Of a stretch of 64,000 nt of DNA, positions 44,475 through 52,499 are shown piece by piece (position 1 is the first letter of the stretch; each line of letters starts with the position of its first letter). The position numbers and the translations under genes are program-made. Where the stretch lies: NCBI GenBank assembly GCA_035718275.1, contig DASTHI010000025.1:212830-276829 (forward strand), given 5' to 3'. A model generated the notes under the pieces. It ran no database searches. It was not told the DNA's origin and worked only from the letters and a program-made list of their open reading frames with translations. This DNA is from Pseudolabrys sp035718275 (lineage in GTDB: Bacteria; Pseudomonadota; Alphaproteobacteria; Rhizobiales; Xanthobacteraceae).

Positions 44475-45458
44475 TTATTTGCGTGGGATGCCGGCCTTGT
44501 CGATCACGTCATTCCACTTCTTGATATCGCTGGTCAGGCGCATCATCATTTCGTCGGGCGTGCTTGCATGCGCAACGACTCCGACCTTCGCGAATTGCTC
44601 CTGCACGTCGGACATGGCCAGCACTTCATGCATGGCGTTGTTCATGGTCGTGATGACCTCTTTTGGCGTTCCCTTGGGAACGCCAATCGCGTTCCACGAT
44701 ACGACTTCATACCCCTTCACTCCGGCCTGATCGACGGTCGGCACGCCCTTAAGGAGAGGCGACGGCTTCGGGCTTGAGGTGGCCAGCACCCTGATCTTTC
44801 CGTCGTTGACCTGACCCTGCACCGCCGGAGGGAAATCAACCTGCATCTGCACGTCGTTGCGCAGCAGGGCGACCACAATGTCAGGCGAATTTTTGTATGG
44901 GATAATCTGCACATTCAGATCCGCCATCGACTTGAACAGCTCGGCGCCCAAGTTTTGCGTGCCGCCGACGGCAATGGTCCCAATGTTCAGCTTTCCGGGC
45001 TGTGCCTTGGCCGCCGTTATGAAATCGCCGAGCGTCTTGAACTCGGACTGACTGTTGACCACGAATACGAGGTCGAAGGTGCCGACCATCGACACGGGCT
45101 CGAAGTCATTCACTGGATCGAAAGGCAAATTCTTGAATGCCGCGACGCTGATCGCCGTGCCGTTTGTTACCAAGCCCATCGTGTAGCCGTCCGGCGCTGC
45201 GCTGATCACAGCGCGAGCAGCATTGATGCCGCCCGGACCCGGCATATTTTCGATCACCACGCGCTGGCCGAGCTTTTGGCTCAGCTTCTCTGCCAGAATG
45301 CGTGACGTCACGTCGGCAACGCCCCCTGCCCCGAAGGGCAAGACGATCTTGATCGGCTTTTCGGGCCAAGCCGCCTGCACCGCTTTTGCCGGCGCAAGCG
45401 CTAGCAATGCCGCGCCCAGAAACCAGTAGCGTGCAATTCCGCTTACCCTGTTGGCCAT
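44475..45458 (-). CDS. Bug/TctC-type tripartite tricarboxylate transporter binding protein
   Basis: A 327-residue periplasmic solute-binding protein with a signal peptide (WFLGAALLALAPAKAVQA). Family marks are WPEKPIKIVLPFGAGGVADVTSR, the GGIN-type ligand loop (PGPGGINAARAVISAAPDGYT) and the late PKGTPKEVITTMN segment. These bind small carboxylates such as aromatic acids. GGAGGA before ATG 45458 is strong. It is next to the LigI-like gene, which suggests uptake and use of an aromatic carboxylate. Permease partners are not present. Confidence 0.93.
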   Translation of the reverse strand: MANRVSGIARYWFLGAALLALAPAKAVQAAWPEKPIKIVLPFGAGGVADVTSRILAEKLSQKLGQRVVIENMPGPGGINAARAVISAAPDGYTMGLVTNGTAISVAAFKNLPFDPVNDFEPVSMVGTFDLVFVVNSQSEFKTLGDFITAAKAQPGKLNIGTIAVGGTQNLGAELFKSMADLNVQIIPYKNSPDIVVALLRNDVQMQVDFPPAVQGQVNDGKIRVLATSSPKPSPLLKGVPTVDQAGVKGYEVVSWNAIGVPKGTPKEVITTMNNAMHEVLAMSDVQEQFAKVGVVAHASTPDEMMMRLTSDIKKWNDVIDKAGIPRK

Positions 45459-45488
45459 ATGTGCATCCTCCTCGCGTGAACCTTGTTG

Positions 45489-46349
45489 TTATGGGCCGAA
45501 ACCATAAAGCCGCGCGGGATTGTCCACCAGCAGGCTTTTGCGAACCAGCGGATCCGGGGCGAACTGCGGCACAAGGTCGACAAGGTCGGCCTCGTCGGTC
45601 TCATGCGTGGAATTGGGATGGGGAAAATCGGTGCCCCAGAGCACGCGGTCAGGAGCAGCCTCGACGAGAGCACGCGCAATCGGGACCGCCACATCATAAG
45701 GCGGCATGGAAATCCGCTCGGAGCCGCAGACCTTGATCCAGCAGTTTTCGAGGCGTGAAAGCTCGATCAGGGCCCGCAGCGGCGGCTGATCGACCCCGGC
45801 AGAGGCGGGAACGCGGCCCATGTGATCCACGACAAAGGGCAGCGGCAGCTTTTTCATCATCTCGGACAGCGGAATAATGTCGGGGGCGTCGACATGCAGC
45901 ACGACGTGCCATCCGCGTCCCTTGATGCGATCAATGACCCGGTTGAACACAGCCATGTCCGGCGCGCCGCCGAGATGGCGGACGAAGTTGAACCTTACAC
46001 CGCGGACGCCACCGCGGTGGAGCTCGTCGAAATTCCGATCGGCGAAACTGTCGTCGACGATAGCAACGCCGCGATACCGAGCAGGGTCGGATGCAATACA
46101 GTCGAGCATTGCGGCATTATCGGCGCCGTGACAGCTCGCCTGCACGATCACAGCGCGGTCGACACCGAGATGCGCATGCAGCGCGGCGAGCATTTCCTTT
46201 GGCGCATCGGCGGGCGTGTAGCGCCGATTTGGCGCATAAGGGAATTTCGCGGCTGGCCCGAACACGTGGCAATGCGCATCACAGCTGCCGGACGGAAGCT
46301 GAAAACGTGGTTTGCGCCGGCCGGCAAGAAAAGGAGCGTGCGGGTTCAT
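45489..46349 (-). CDS. Amidohydrolase-family lactonase (2-pyrone-4,6-dicarboxylate hydrolase-like)
   Basis: A 286-residue TIM-barrel metal hydrolase of the amidohydrolase_2 type. Visible ligands are DAHCHVFGP at the first strand, FVVDHMGRVP, and the Asp of WGTDFPHPNS near the C-terminus. The layout is that of LigI, which opens 2-pyrone-4,6-dicarboxylate in protocatechuate 4,5-cleavage. ATG 46349 is the best start although its ribosome site is weak. It is 30 bases upstream of the Bug-type gene, likely one operon. Confidence 0.85.
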   Translation of the reverse strand: MNPHAPFLAGRRKPRFQLPSGSCDAHCHVFGPAAKFPYAPNRRYTPADAPKEMLAALHAHLGVDRAVIVQASCHGADNAAMLDCIASDPARYRGVAIVDDSFADRNFDELHRGGVRGVRFNFVRHLGGAPDMAVFNRVIDRIKGRGWHVVLHVDAPDIIPLSEMMKKLPLPFVVDHMGRVPASAGVDQPPLRALIELSRLENCWIKVCGSERISMPPYDVAVPIARALVEAAPDRVLWGTDFPHPNSTHETDEADLVDLVPQFAPDPLVRKSLLVDNPARLYGFGP

Positions 46350-46444
46350 TCTCGTGGCTTTAGCGAAGCGGGTCGTCCAAGACAATCCTTTGCCAGTTTG
46401 TGGCGGGATCCGCCTTTTGCGCGGCTGGCGCGCGTCGTTACGGG

Positions 46445-47581
46445 TCACACCGGTGGCAAATCACCCTTTGCCCATCCCTCCTCGGTCGCAGCCTGGAAAT
46501 CGGCAAGCTTTCCATTGGCGATGGCATTGCGCATGCCCGCCATCAGTGCCTGGTAGTAGGCGAGATTGAGCGTCGACAAGAGGACCGCGCCGAGCATCTC
46601 GTTGGCCTTGGTGAGGTGATGCAGATAGGCGCGCGAATAAGTGCGGGCTGCGGGGTGCGCCGATTGCTCGTCGAGAGGCCGCGGGTCCTGCGCATGCCGC
46701 GCATTGGCAAGATTGATCGTGCCGAAGCGCGTAAACGCCATGCCATGGCGGCCGTTGCGAGTCGGCAGCACGCAGTCGAACATGTCGATCCCGCGCTTTA
46801 CGCATTCGAGGAGATCGTGCGGCGTGCCCACCCCCATGAGGTAGCGTGGATGCTTCGCCGGGAACGCCGGTGCGGTCGTTTCGACTACTCTCAACATCAC
46901 CTCTTGGGATTCACCGACAGCCAGTCCGCCGATAGCGTAGCCGTCGAAGTCCATGTCGACGATCTGCCTAGCGCTCTCGAGCCGCAGCGCAAAATCATCT
47001 CCGCCCTGCACGATGCCGAATAAGGCACAGCCTTCCCTGCCTTGGATTTCAAAGGCACGCTTGCTGCGTTCTGCCCAGCGCAATGAAAGCCGCATCGCGC
47101 GCCCGATCTCGTCCCGCGAAGCAGGCAGCTTCAGGCACTCATCGAGTTGCATGGAAATATCGGCCCCCAGTAGTGCCTGAATCTCTACGGCGCGTTCCGG
47201 CGTAAGCTCGATCACGGCGCCGTCCAGATGCGAACGGAAGGTGACGCCTTTTTCATCGAGCTTGCGCAAGTCGGAAAGCGACATCACCTGGAAGCCGCCC
47301 GAATCCGTGAGGATGGGGTAAGGCCAATTCATGAAAGTATGCAGGCCGCCAAGAGCGGCGATCCGCTCAGCGCCCGGCCGCAACATGAGATGATAGGTAT
47401 TGCCGAGAACGATCTCAGCGCCCGTCGCGCGAAGGGCATCCGGCGTGAGTCCCTTCACGGTCGCCTGCGTGCCCACCGGCATGAACGCAGGCGTCTGTAC
47501 CGCCCCATGCGGGGTGACGAACTCGCCGCGCCGTGCAGCTCCGTCCGTTTCGAGAATGCGGAACGAAAATGGCTGCGTCAT
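46445..47581 (-). CDS. tgt: tRNA-guanine transglycosylase (Tgt), zinc site lost
   Basis: Exchanges guanine-34 of GUN tRNAs for the queuosine precursor preQ1. The 378-residue protein keeps the catalytic aspartates D93 (TDSGGFQVM) and D269 (FDCVLPTRNGRHG) and the GGLAVGE segment. The four zinc ligands of the family are missing: the positions of the CxCxxC set read S307, H309 and A312, and the later His is L338. The fold is otherwise normal length, so it may be active without zinc. It follows queA by 33 bases. Confidence 0.95.
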   Translation of the reverse strand: MTQPFSFRILETDGAARRGEFVTPHGAVQTPAFMPVGTQATVKGLTPDALRATGAEIVLGNTYHLMLRPGAERIAALGGLHTFMNWPYPILTDSGGFQVMSLSDLRKLDEKGVTFRSHLDGAVIELTPERAVEIQALLGADISMQLDECLKLPASRDEIGRAMRLSLRWAERSKRAFEIQGREGCALFGIVQGGDDFALRLESARQIVDMDFDGYAIGGLAVGESQEVMLRVVETTAPAFPAKHPRYLMGVGTPHDLLECVKRGIDMFDCVLPTRNGRHGMAFTRFGTINLANARHAQDPRPLDEQSAHPAARTYSRAYLHHLTKANEMLGAVLLSTLNLAYYQALMAGMRNAIANGKLADFQAATEEGWAKGDLPPV

Positions 47582-47614
47582 CTAAACCTATTCGTCACTC
47601 GGTCAGCGTGGCTG

Positions 47615-48721
47615 TCACTCAGCGGACATCGAACGACCCGGATCCTCGGGATAGAGCAAACACGCATCACCGTACGAATAGAATCGGTATCCGGTCTCGA
47701 TGGCATGTGCATAGGCACGCTTCATAGTCTCCAACCCACTGAAGGCCGCAACCAGCATGAACAAAGTCGAACGCGGCAGGTGGAAGTTCGTCAGCAGCAT
47801 GTCGACGGCGCGGAATCGATAGCCTGGCGTAACAAAGATCGCCGTCTCGCCTGAGAACGCGTTGATCTGCCCATCGTCCCCAGCGGCGCTTTCCAGAAGG
47901 CGCAAGGCGGTCGATCCGACCGCGACGATGCGCCCGCGCTTTGTCCGCACAGCGTTCAACGCGTCGGCCGTCGTCGCCGAAATGGTCCCGAATTCGGGCT
48001 GCATCGTGTGTCCCATCGTGTCGTCGGCCTTTACCGGGACGAATGTGCCCGCGCCGACATGCAGCGTGAGTTTCTCCACAAGGATGCCGCGCTCTTCCAG
48101 TTTCGCGAGCAGCTGCTCGGTGAAATGCAGCCCGGCAGTCGGCGCCGCTACAGAACCTTCTTCGCGGGCAAACAGAGTCTGGTAGTCGCTCCGATCCTGC
48201 TCGTCGGGCTCGCGGCGCGAGGCGATGTATGGCGGAAGCGGCATCTCGCCCCGTTCGGCGATCGCCTGGTCGAGCACCGGCCCGTGAAAGGAAAAAGACA
48301 GGATGATCTCACCGCCGTCGCGCTTGTCCGCCACCTCGGCATCCAGTTGACCGAGAAAGCAAACCTTGCCTTCTGTGCCGAACCGGAGGATGTCACCCAC
48401 TTCGAGCTTCTTCGCGGGTCGAACGAAAGCAAGCCAGCGCGACCCATCAATCCGCTTGTGCAAGGTCGCTTCGATGGCTGGCTCGCCGCTACCGCGCCCG
48501 ATGCGCCGGCCTTTGAGCCTTGCGGCAATGACCTTGCTGTCGTTGACCACGAGGCAGTCGCCCGGCTGCAGCAGATCCGGCAGATCGCGAATGCAGCGGT
48601 CCTCGAATTCCGGCAACTTGCCTGGCCTGACCACGAGCAGGCGCGAGACGTCACGAGGAATCTCCGGCCGTAGCGCAATGCGGTCGGGCGGCAGTTCGAA
48701 ATCGAAGAGATCTGTTTTCAT
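47615..48721 (-). CDS. queA: S-adenosylmethionine:tRNA ribosyltransferase-isomerase QueA
   Basis: Makes epoxyqueuosine by adding the ribosyl moiety of SAM to preQ1-tRNA, the step after Tgt. A 368-residue protein with LFDFELPPDRIALRPE at the N-terminus, DCLVVNDSKVIAARLKG, GSVAAPTAGLHFTEQLL, LTLHVGAGTFVPVK and the C-terminal LTNFHLPRSTLFMLV. GAAGG precedes ATG 48721. Co-directional with tgt, in a plausible queuosine operon. Confidence 0.97.
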   Translation of the reverse strand: MKTDLFDFELPPDRIALRPEIPRDVSRLLVVRPGKLPEFEDRCIRDLPDLLQPGDCLVVNDSKVIAARLKGRRIGRGSGEPAIEATLHKRIDGSRWLAFVRPAKKLEVGDILRFGTEGKVCFLGQLDAEVADKRDGGEIILSFSFHGPVLDQAIAERGEMPLPPYIASRREPDEQDRSDYQTLFAREEGSVAAPTAGLHFTEQLLAKLEERGILVEKLTLHVGAGTFVPVKADDTMGHTMQPEFGTISATTADALNAVRTKRGRIVAVGSTALRLLESAAGDDGQINAFSGETAIFVTPGYRFRAVDMLLTNFHLPRSTLFMLVAAFSGLETMKRAYAHAIETGYRFYSYGDACLLYPEDPGRSMSAE

Positions 48722-48780
48722 GACCTTCGGCTGTCATGCGTGCGAGCCTGGCCATGATCGGCACGCGAGGAGAGCAGCGC

Positions 48781-49236
48781 CTATGCCCCCATGGTCGCCT
48801 TCACGATCCTGTCCGGATCCTTGACCGGCTCGCCGCGCTTGATCTTGTCGACATTCTCCATGCCTTCGATCACCCGACCCCAAACGGTATACTGGTTGTC
48901 AAGGAAGCGCGCATCATCGAAGCAGATGAAAAACTGACTGTCGCCGGAATCCGGATTGCTCGCGCGCGCCATTGACACCGTGCCGCGCACATGCGGCTCC
49001 CGATTGAATTCGGCCTTGAGTTTCTTTCCTGAGCCGCCAGTTCCGGTGCCTTGCGGGCAGCCCGTCTGTGCCATGAACCCGTCGATCACCCGGTGAAAGA
49101 CGATCCCATCATAGAAACCATCCCTGACCAGTTCCTTGATGCGGGCGACGTGTCCGGGTGCAAGGTCCGGCCGCATCTCGATGACCACATTTCCCTTGGT
49201 CGTTTCGAGCGTGAGCGTATCTTCAGGCTTTGCCAT
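48781..49236 (-). CDS. Cytoplasmic cyclophilin-type peptidyl-prolyl isomerase
   Basis: A 151-residue cyclophilin with the family core FHRVIDGFMAQTGCPQGTGTGG, MARASNPDSGDSQFFICF and QYTVWGRVIEGMENVD. Catalytic Arg in the FHRVI motif is present. No signal peptide. AAGGAG lies before ATG 49236. The gene for an exported cyclophilin lies just upstream. Confidence 0.95.
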   Translation of the reverse strand: MAKPEDTLTLETTKGNVVIEMRPDLAPGHVARIKELVRDGFYDGIVFHRVIDGFMAQTGCPQGTGTGGSGKKLKAEFNREPHVRGTVSMARASNPDSGDSQFFICFDDARFLDNQYTVWGRVIEGMENVDKIKRGEPVKDPDRIVKATMGA

Positions 49237-49282
49237 GTCAGATCTCCTTGCACTCTAAACAAACAGCCCCTCTGCGCAGCCT

Positions 49283-49933
49283 TCAGCGTTCGATCGTGGC
49301 CTTCTTAATGTAATCCAGACGCGGAAAATCCTTCACCAGATAGGCGTTGCCTTCATTCTGGATTCGGCTCTGGTCGGGGCCGCGGCCGCGCGGCGCGCCC
49401 TCCCCGTATTCCGCATTGAGCGAGTCGACCACATTCATCCCCGAGACGACTCGGCCGAACGGCGCAAATCCCGACTGGTCGAGACGCGCATTGTCCGCGA
49501 AGTTGATGAATACCTGGCTGGTGCGGGTATTCGGACCCGCGGTCGCAAAGGTGATCGTCCCACGCTTGTTGCTTTGCGTGACCGGATCATCGCCGATCTG
49601 CGCCGCGCGCCAGCGCGCCATCGTCTGCGGATCTCCGTTGATGCCGAACTGAACCATGAAGCCGGAAATGACCCGAAAGAAGCGGGTCTGGTCGTAGAAC
49701 CCGTTCTTGACGAGATTGTAGAAACGATCTGCGCCCTTGGGGGCCCATGCCCGCGTGACCTCGACCACGAAAGGCCCTTTGCTCGTGTCAAAGCGAACGC
49801 GGTAGGTTGCTGGCGCCTGTTCGCGCAAGGCGCTCGGGTTGCTCAGCGCCGATTGCGCGAGCGCAGCAGCAGCAAACATTGACATCAGCACGACTGCGCC
49901 AAGAGTCCGTACGGCCATTAGTCTTCTCTTCAT
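49283..49933 (-). CDS. Exported cyclophilin-type peptidyl-prolyl isomerase
   Basis: A 216-residue cyclophilin with a signal peptide (VRTLGAVVLMSMFAAAALAQ) directing it to the periplasm. Core motifs are FFRVISGFMVQFGINGDP, ATAGPNTRTSQVFINFADN and FAPFGRVVSGMNVVD. The stretch NSTRTSQVFINF-like matches PpiA-type proteins. AGAGGA precedes ATG 49933. It lies between coaD and the cytoplasmic isomerase, all in one direction. Confidence 0.93.
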   Translation of the reverse strand: MKRRLMAVRTLGAVVLMSMFAAAALAQSALSNPSALREQAPATYRVRFDTSKGPFVVEVTRAWAPKGADRFYNLVKNGFYDQTRFFRVISGFMVQFGINGDPQTMARWRAAQIGDDPVTQSNKRGTITFATAGPNTRTSQVFINFADNARLDQSGFAPFGRVVSGMNVVDSLNAEYGEGAPRGRGPDQSRIQNEGNAYLVKDFPRLDYIKKATIER

Positions 49934-49960
49934 TCGTTCCTCTCGAAAGGGCGGATCAAA

Positions 49961-50458
49961 TCAGCGCGCGAACTTCTTTTTCAGGCGCGCGACAACCGAT
50001 GCCGGCACAAACGGCGAAACGTCACCGCCCATGCCGGCGATCTGCCGGACCAATGTGGCGGTGATCGGGCGCACGGCTGGCGAAGCGGGCAGAAACACCG
50101 TCAGCAGTTCCGGCGCCATGGCCCCGTTCATGCCCGCCATCTGCATTTCATAGTCGAGGTCGGTGCCATCGCGCAGTCCTCGCACCAGCATGTGCGCGCC
50201 AGCCTTACGAGCTGCCTCGACTACAAGACCCGAGAAGGTGGTGCAGGAGAGTTCGCATTTCGCTTCACGCGCAAGCGGCCCGCAGGTTTCCTCCAGCATC
50301 GCTATCCGCTCTTCGGCGGAAAACAGCGGTGCTTTGCCGGGATGCACGCCGATCGCGATCACGAGGCGGTCGGCAAGCCGGACGCCCTGACGCACCACGT
50401 CGAGGTGACCGTTGGTCACCGGATCGAAGGAGCCGGCATACAGCGCGATTCTCACCAT
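49961..50458 (-). CDS. coaD: Phosphopantetheine adenylyltransferase CoaD
   Basis: Fourth enzyme of coenzyme A synthesis, transferring AMP to 4'-phosphopantetheine. From ATG 50458 the product is 165 residues, a normal size, with the nucleotidyltransferase signature LYAGSFDPVTNGHLD, RGLRDGTDLDYEMQMAGMN and the C-terminal ATLVRQIAGMGGDVSPFVP. The longer upstream frame to 50554 is rejected. It heads the coaD-cyclophilin-cyclophilin-queA-tgt run. Confidence 0.97.
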   Translation of the reverse strand: MVRIALYAGSFDPVTNGHLDVVRQGVRLADRLVIAIGVHPGKAPLFSAEERIAMLEETCGPLAREAKCELSCTTFSGLVVEAARKAGAHMLVRGLRDGTDLDYEMQMAGMNGAMAPELLTVFLPASPAVRPITATLVRQIAGMGGDVSPFVPASVVARLKKKFAR

Positions 50459-50574
50459 AACTCGGGGTCTAACCCGGCCCTTGGACCCTCGCAAGACCGG
50501 TATCTTTGCGGGCTTTGAACCTCCTTTCCGGCTGCCGCGACTAATCGCTGACAAGGCCCGGAAATACGCACTTT

Positions 50575-50590
50575 TGTGACTGCCGTCACA
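50575..50590. promoter_or_regulatory. Palindrome TGTGAC-TGCC-GTCACA, CRP-type operator candidate
   Basis: A perfect 16-base inverted repeat fitting TGTGA-N6-TCACA. It lies 77 bases before the small secreted gene and 117 bases before the divergent coaD start, so it is well placed to act on either promoter. Same form as 26032-26047. Confidence 0.45.
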
Positions 50591-50666
50591 GAAGCAAAAC
50601 GGGACCTTTCATACGTTGAGCAGGTCGAGAGCGAACGCTCCGGCATTGCCTTAACAGGGGGCCGTT

Positions 50667-50888
50667 ATGTTGAAATCTTTCGCTGCAGTTTTCGTCGCCG
50701 CCAGCATTGCCGCTGCGATCACGCTTTTCTCCGCGCCGACAACCGATGTCGTCGCGAGTCCTCTGCCGAAGCCGGCGGCGGATGCGATCGGTGCCTGCAA
50801 GCAGCAGCCCTGGCCCTATCTCAATTGTGTCGGTACCGAGTTCGGCAATCCCAAAGTGCGCCTGATCCGTATCGAACGTGCCGGATGA
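50667..50888 (+). CDS. Small secreted protein of 73 residues (hypothetical)
   Basis: A short protein with a signal peptide (FAAVFVAASIAAAITLFSA), a short linker and a core ACKQQPWPYLNCVGTEFGNP. The two cysteines nine residues apart with PWPY between them probably form one disulfide. This Cys-x-x-x-PWPY-x-x-Cys type is common in Bradyrhizobium relatives and uncharacterised. AGGGGGC precedes ATG 50667. It may be controlled by the palindrome 77 bases upstream. Confidence 0.8.
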   Translation: MLKSFAAVFVAASIAAAITLFSAPTTDVVASPLPKPAADAIGACKQQPWPYLNCVGTEFGNPKVRLIRIERAG

Positions 50889-51261
50889 ATCGAGTTGCGA
50901 TACCGCCGGCAAAATACAGAGATGATTTGCACAATGCGTTGGCAGGCCGTCCCCGCCCACCTCAGTTGAAGCCTGGACAGGCGAATCTCTGCCGGCCAAG
51001 ACTCAAACAGAGCTTCGTGACCGACAGTGCAAATTGCTCGCACGACGCGACGCGGCCAGCGACAACGCTAAGAACACTTCCCGCATAACGCTAAGAACAC
51101 TTCCCGCATGCGATCGCTGTCGTCATCGGAGCATTCGCATCTTCCATTCCAAGCCAGATAACATTGGTTTCGCATACCACCGACAGTTCAGCCCGGCACA
51201 GCCGGATTCGCGCCGGCGCGGCTGATTTCCGCGGGCGACACCTGCACCCGAAAACTAATGG
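50889..51261. other. Intergenic region with a 23-base tandem duplication
   Basis: No gene is supported. A 23-base unit (AACGCTAAGAACACTTCC plus CGCAT) is repeated exactly twice at 51064-51109. The remainder shows no recognisable structure. Confidence 0.5.
51064..51109. repeat. Exact tandem repeat, 2 x 23 bases
   Basis: Two perfect back-to-back copies of a 23-base unit starting AACGCTAAGAAC and ending TTCCCGCAT. Its position between convergent genes suggests slippage rather than a regulatory role. Confidence 0.9.
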
Positions 51262-52062
51262 TTACGCCGGCTCCCGATTCATGATCGCGCCGTCACCCAG
51301 GAAGCCATGTTTTGGCGCGGCAAGGCGCAAAACATTCGGCGTAAAGACATAACCGTCTCCGTGCACTGACTTGATCAGCTTGGGCCGTTTTGGATCGACC
51401 TCGATCTTTTTCCTCAATCGCGATATCTGCGCGTCAATGGTGCGTTCATAGGCATGCCATCCTGCCCCATGCGTGACGTCCATCAGCTGCTGACGGCTGA
51501 GGACACGGCCGGGATTCTTGATGAAGACGGACAGCAGTTTGAATTCGCCGCCGGTCAATTCCACATCGCAGCCGCTCGGCGAAATTACTTGTCGCCGTTC
51601 GAGGTGCACCTTCCAGCCGTCAAACGACAGGACCGTATCGTCCTCCTCACAGCCCCTGACATCTTGCACGGCAGCCGTGTGACGCAAGGCCTTCTTTGCC
51701 CTGGCGAGAACTTCCCGGAGGTGAAAGGGCTTGCAGACGTAGTCATCGGCGCCAAGCTCAAGACCGATAATTCTGTCGACTGGATTTTTGCGTCCGCTGA
51801 TGACGATAACGGGACTTCGGCGGCGCCCGTTCAATGCGCGCAAGTAATCGAGTCCGTCTTCAGCACCGAGATTGAGATCGAGCAGGATCAGGTCGTAAGG
51901 CTCGCGTTCAAGGCGCGCCATCATGCTCGTGCCAGAATTCGCAACAGTCGTCCGAAATCCGTTTTTGGAGAGGTACCTCGATAGCATCTCGCAGATTGCG
52001 TTCTCATCGTCGACGATGAGCACATGCGGGAAACTCGATTCTGCAGGCGCGAACTGAGACAT
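51262..52062 (-). CDS. OmpR-family response regulator
   Basis: A receiver plus winged-helix regulator of 266 residues. Receiver marks: VLIVDDENAICEML, phospho-acceptor Asp in LILLDLNLGAEDG, VIVISGRK and the Lys in DDYVCKPFHLREV. The C-terminal DNA-binding domain has VELTGGEFKLLSVFIKNPGRVLS and RTIDAQISRLRKKIE. ATG 52062 is preferred over an upstream TTG. The histidine kinase at 52500 is divergent and may be its partner, since no other kinase is adjacent. Confidence 0.92.
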   Translation of the reverse strand: MSQFAPAESSFPHVLIVDDENAICEMLSRYLSKNGFRTTVANSGTSMMARLEREPYDLILLDLNLGAEDGLDYLRALNGRRRSPVIVISGRKNPVDRIIGLELGADDYVCKPFHLREVLARAKKALRHTAAVQDVRGCEEDDTVLSFDGWKVHLERRQVISPSGCDVELTGGEFKLLSVFIKNPGRVLSRQQLMDVTHGAGWHAYERTIDAQISRLRKKIEVDPKRPKLIKSVHGDGYVFTPNVLRLAAPKHGFLGDGAIMNREPA

Positions 52063-52499
52063 GCTACACCCGGTTGCAGAATTTGGCACAAATTGTGACT
52101 GCGCAGCAACTTTTGCGTGAAAGGATGATCCGGGCGGTAAATTGGACAATGGAACTCAGGTATTCCGATGACTGCTTTGTGACAATTCTTTGCCAGGGAG
52201 GTATCTTGATGATCCGCCGCGCCCCTTAACACTTGCGGCTTAGGCCGGTCGGCATAGCAATATACCTCTCGAGACTAGACTTTAGTCTCGGCAGTGCGGG
52301 CTATCGTGCACCCGCGCCTTACTCTTTTGATCGCGAGCGCTCGTGGGTTGTCGCCGAGAAGCGAGCCGCCCATTCACCAAAAAAAGAAGGCGTCGGGCCG
52401 AACACGCAAATCTGATTTACGTCAAAGAGTTGGCGGTTGGATAATTGCTTGATTCGGTCACTTCCTTGCAAAACAGACAAAGCCGGTGATGATCACGAG
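52063..52499. other. Divergent regulatory spacer between regulator and kinase genes
   Basis: No gene in 437 bases. It contains the hairpin at 52271-52291 and must hold promoters for both divergent genes. No direct repeats typical of OmpR-type boxes were recognised by eye. Confidence 0.45.
52271..52291. promoter_or_regulatory. Inverted repeat CGAGACTA-GACTT-TAGTCTCG
   Basis: A perfect eight-base stem with a five-base loop, sited between the divergent regulator and kinase genes. There is no T-run after it, so an operator is more likely than a terminator. Confidence 0.4.
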
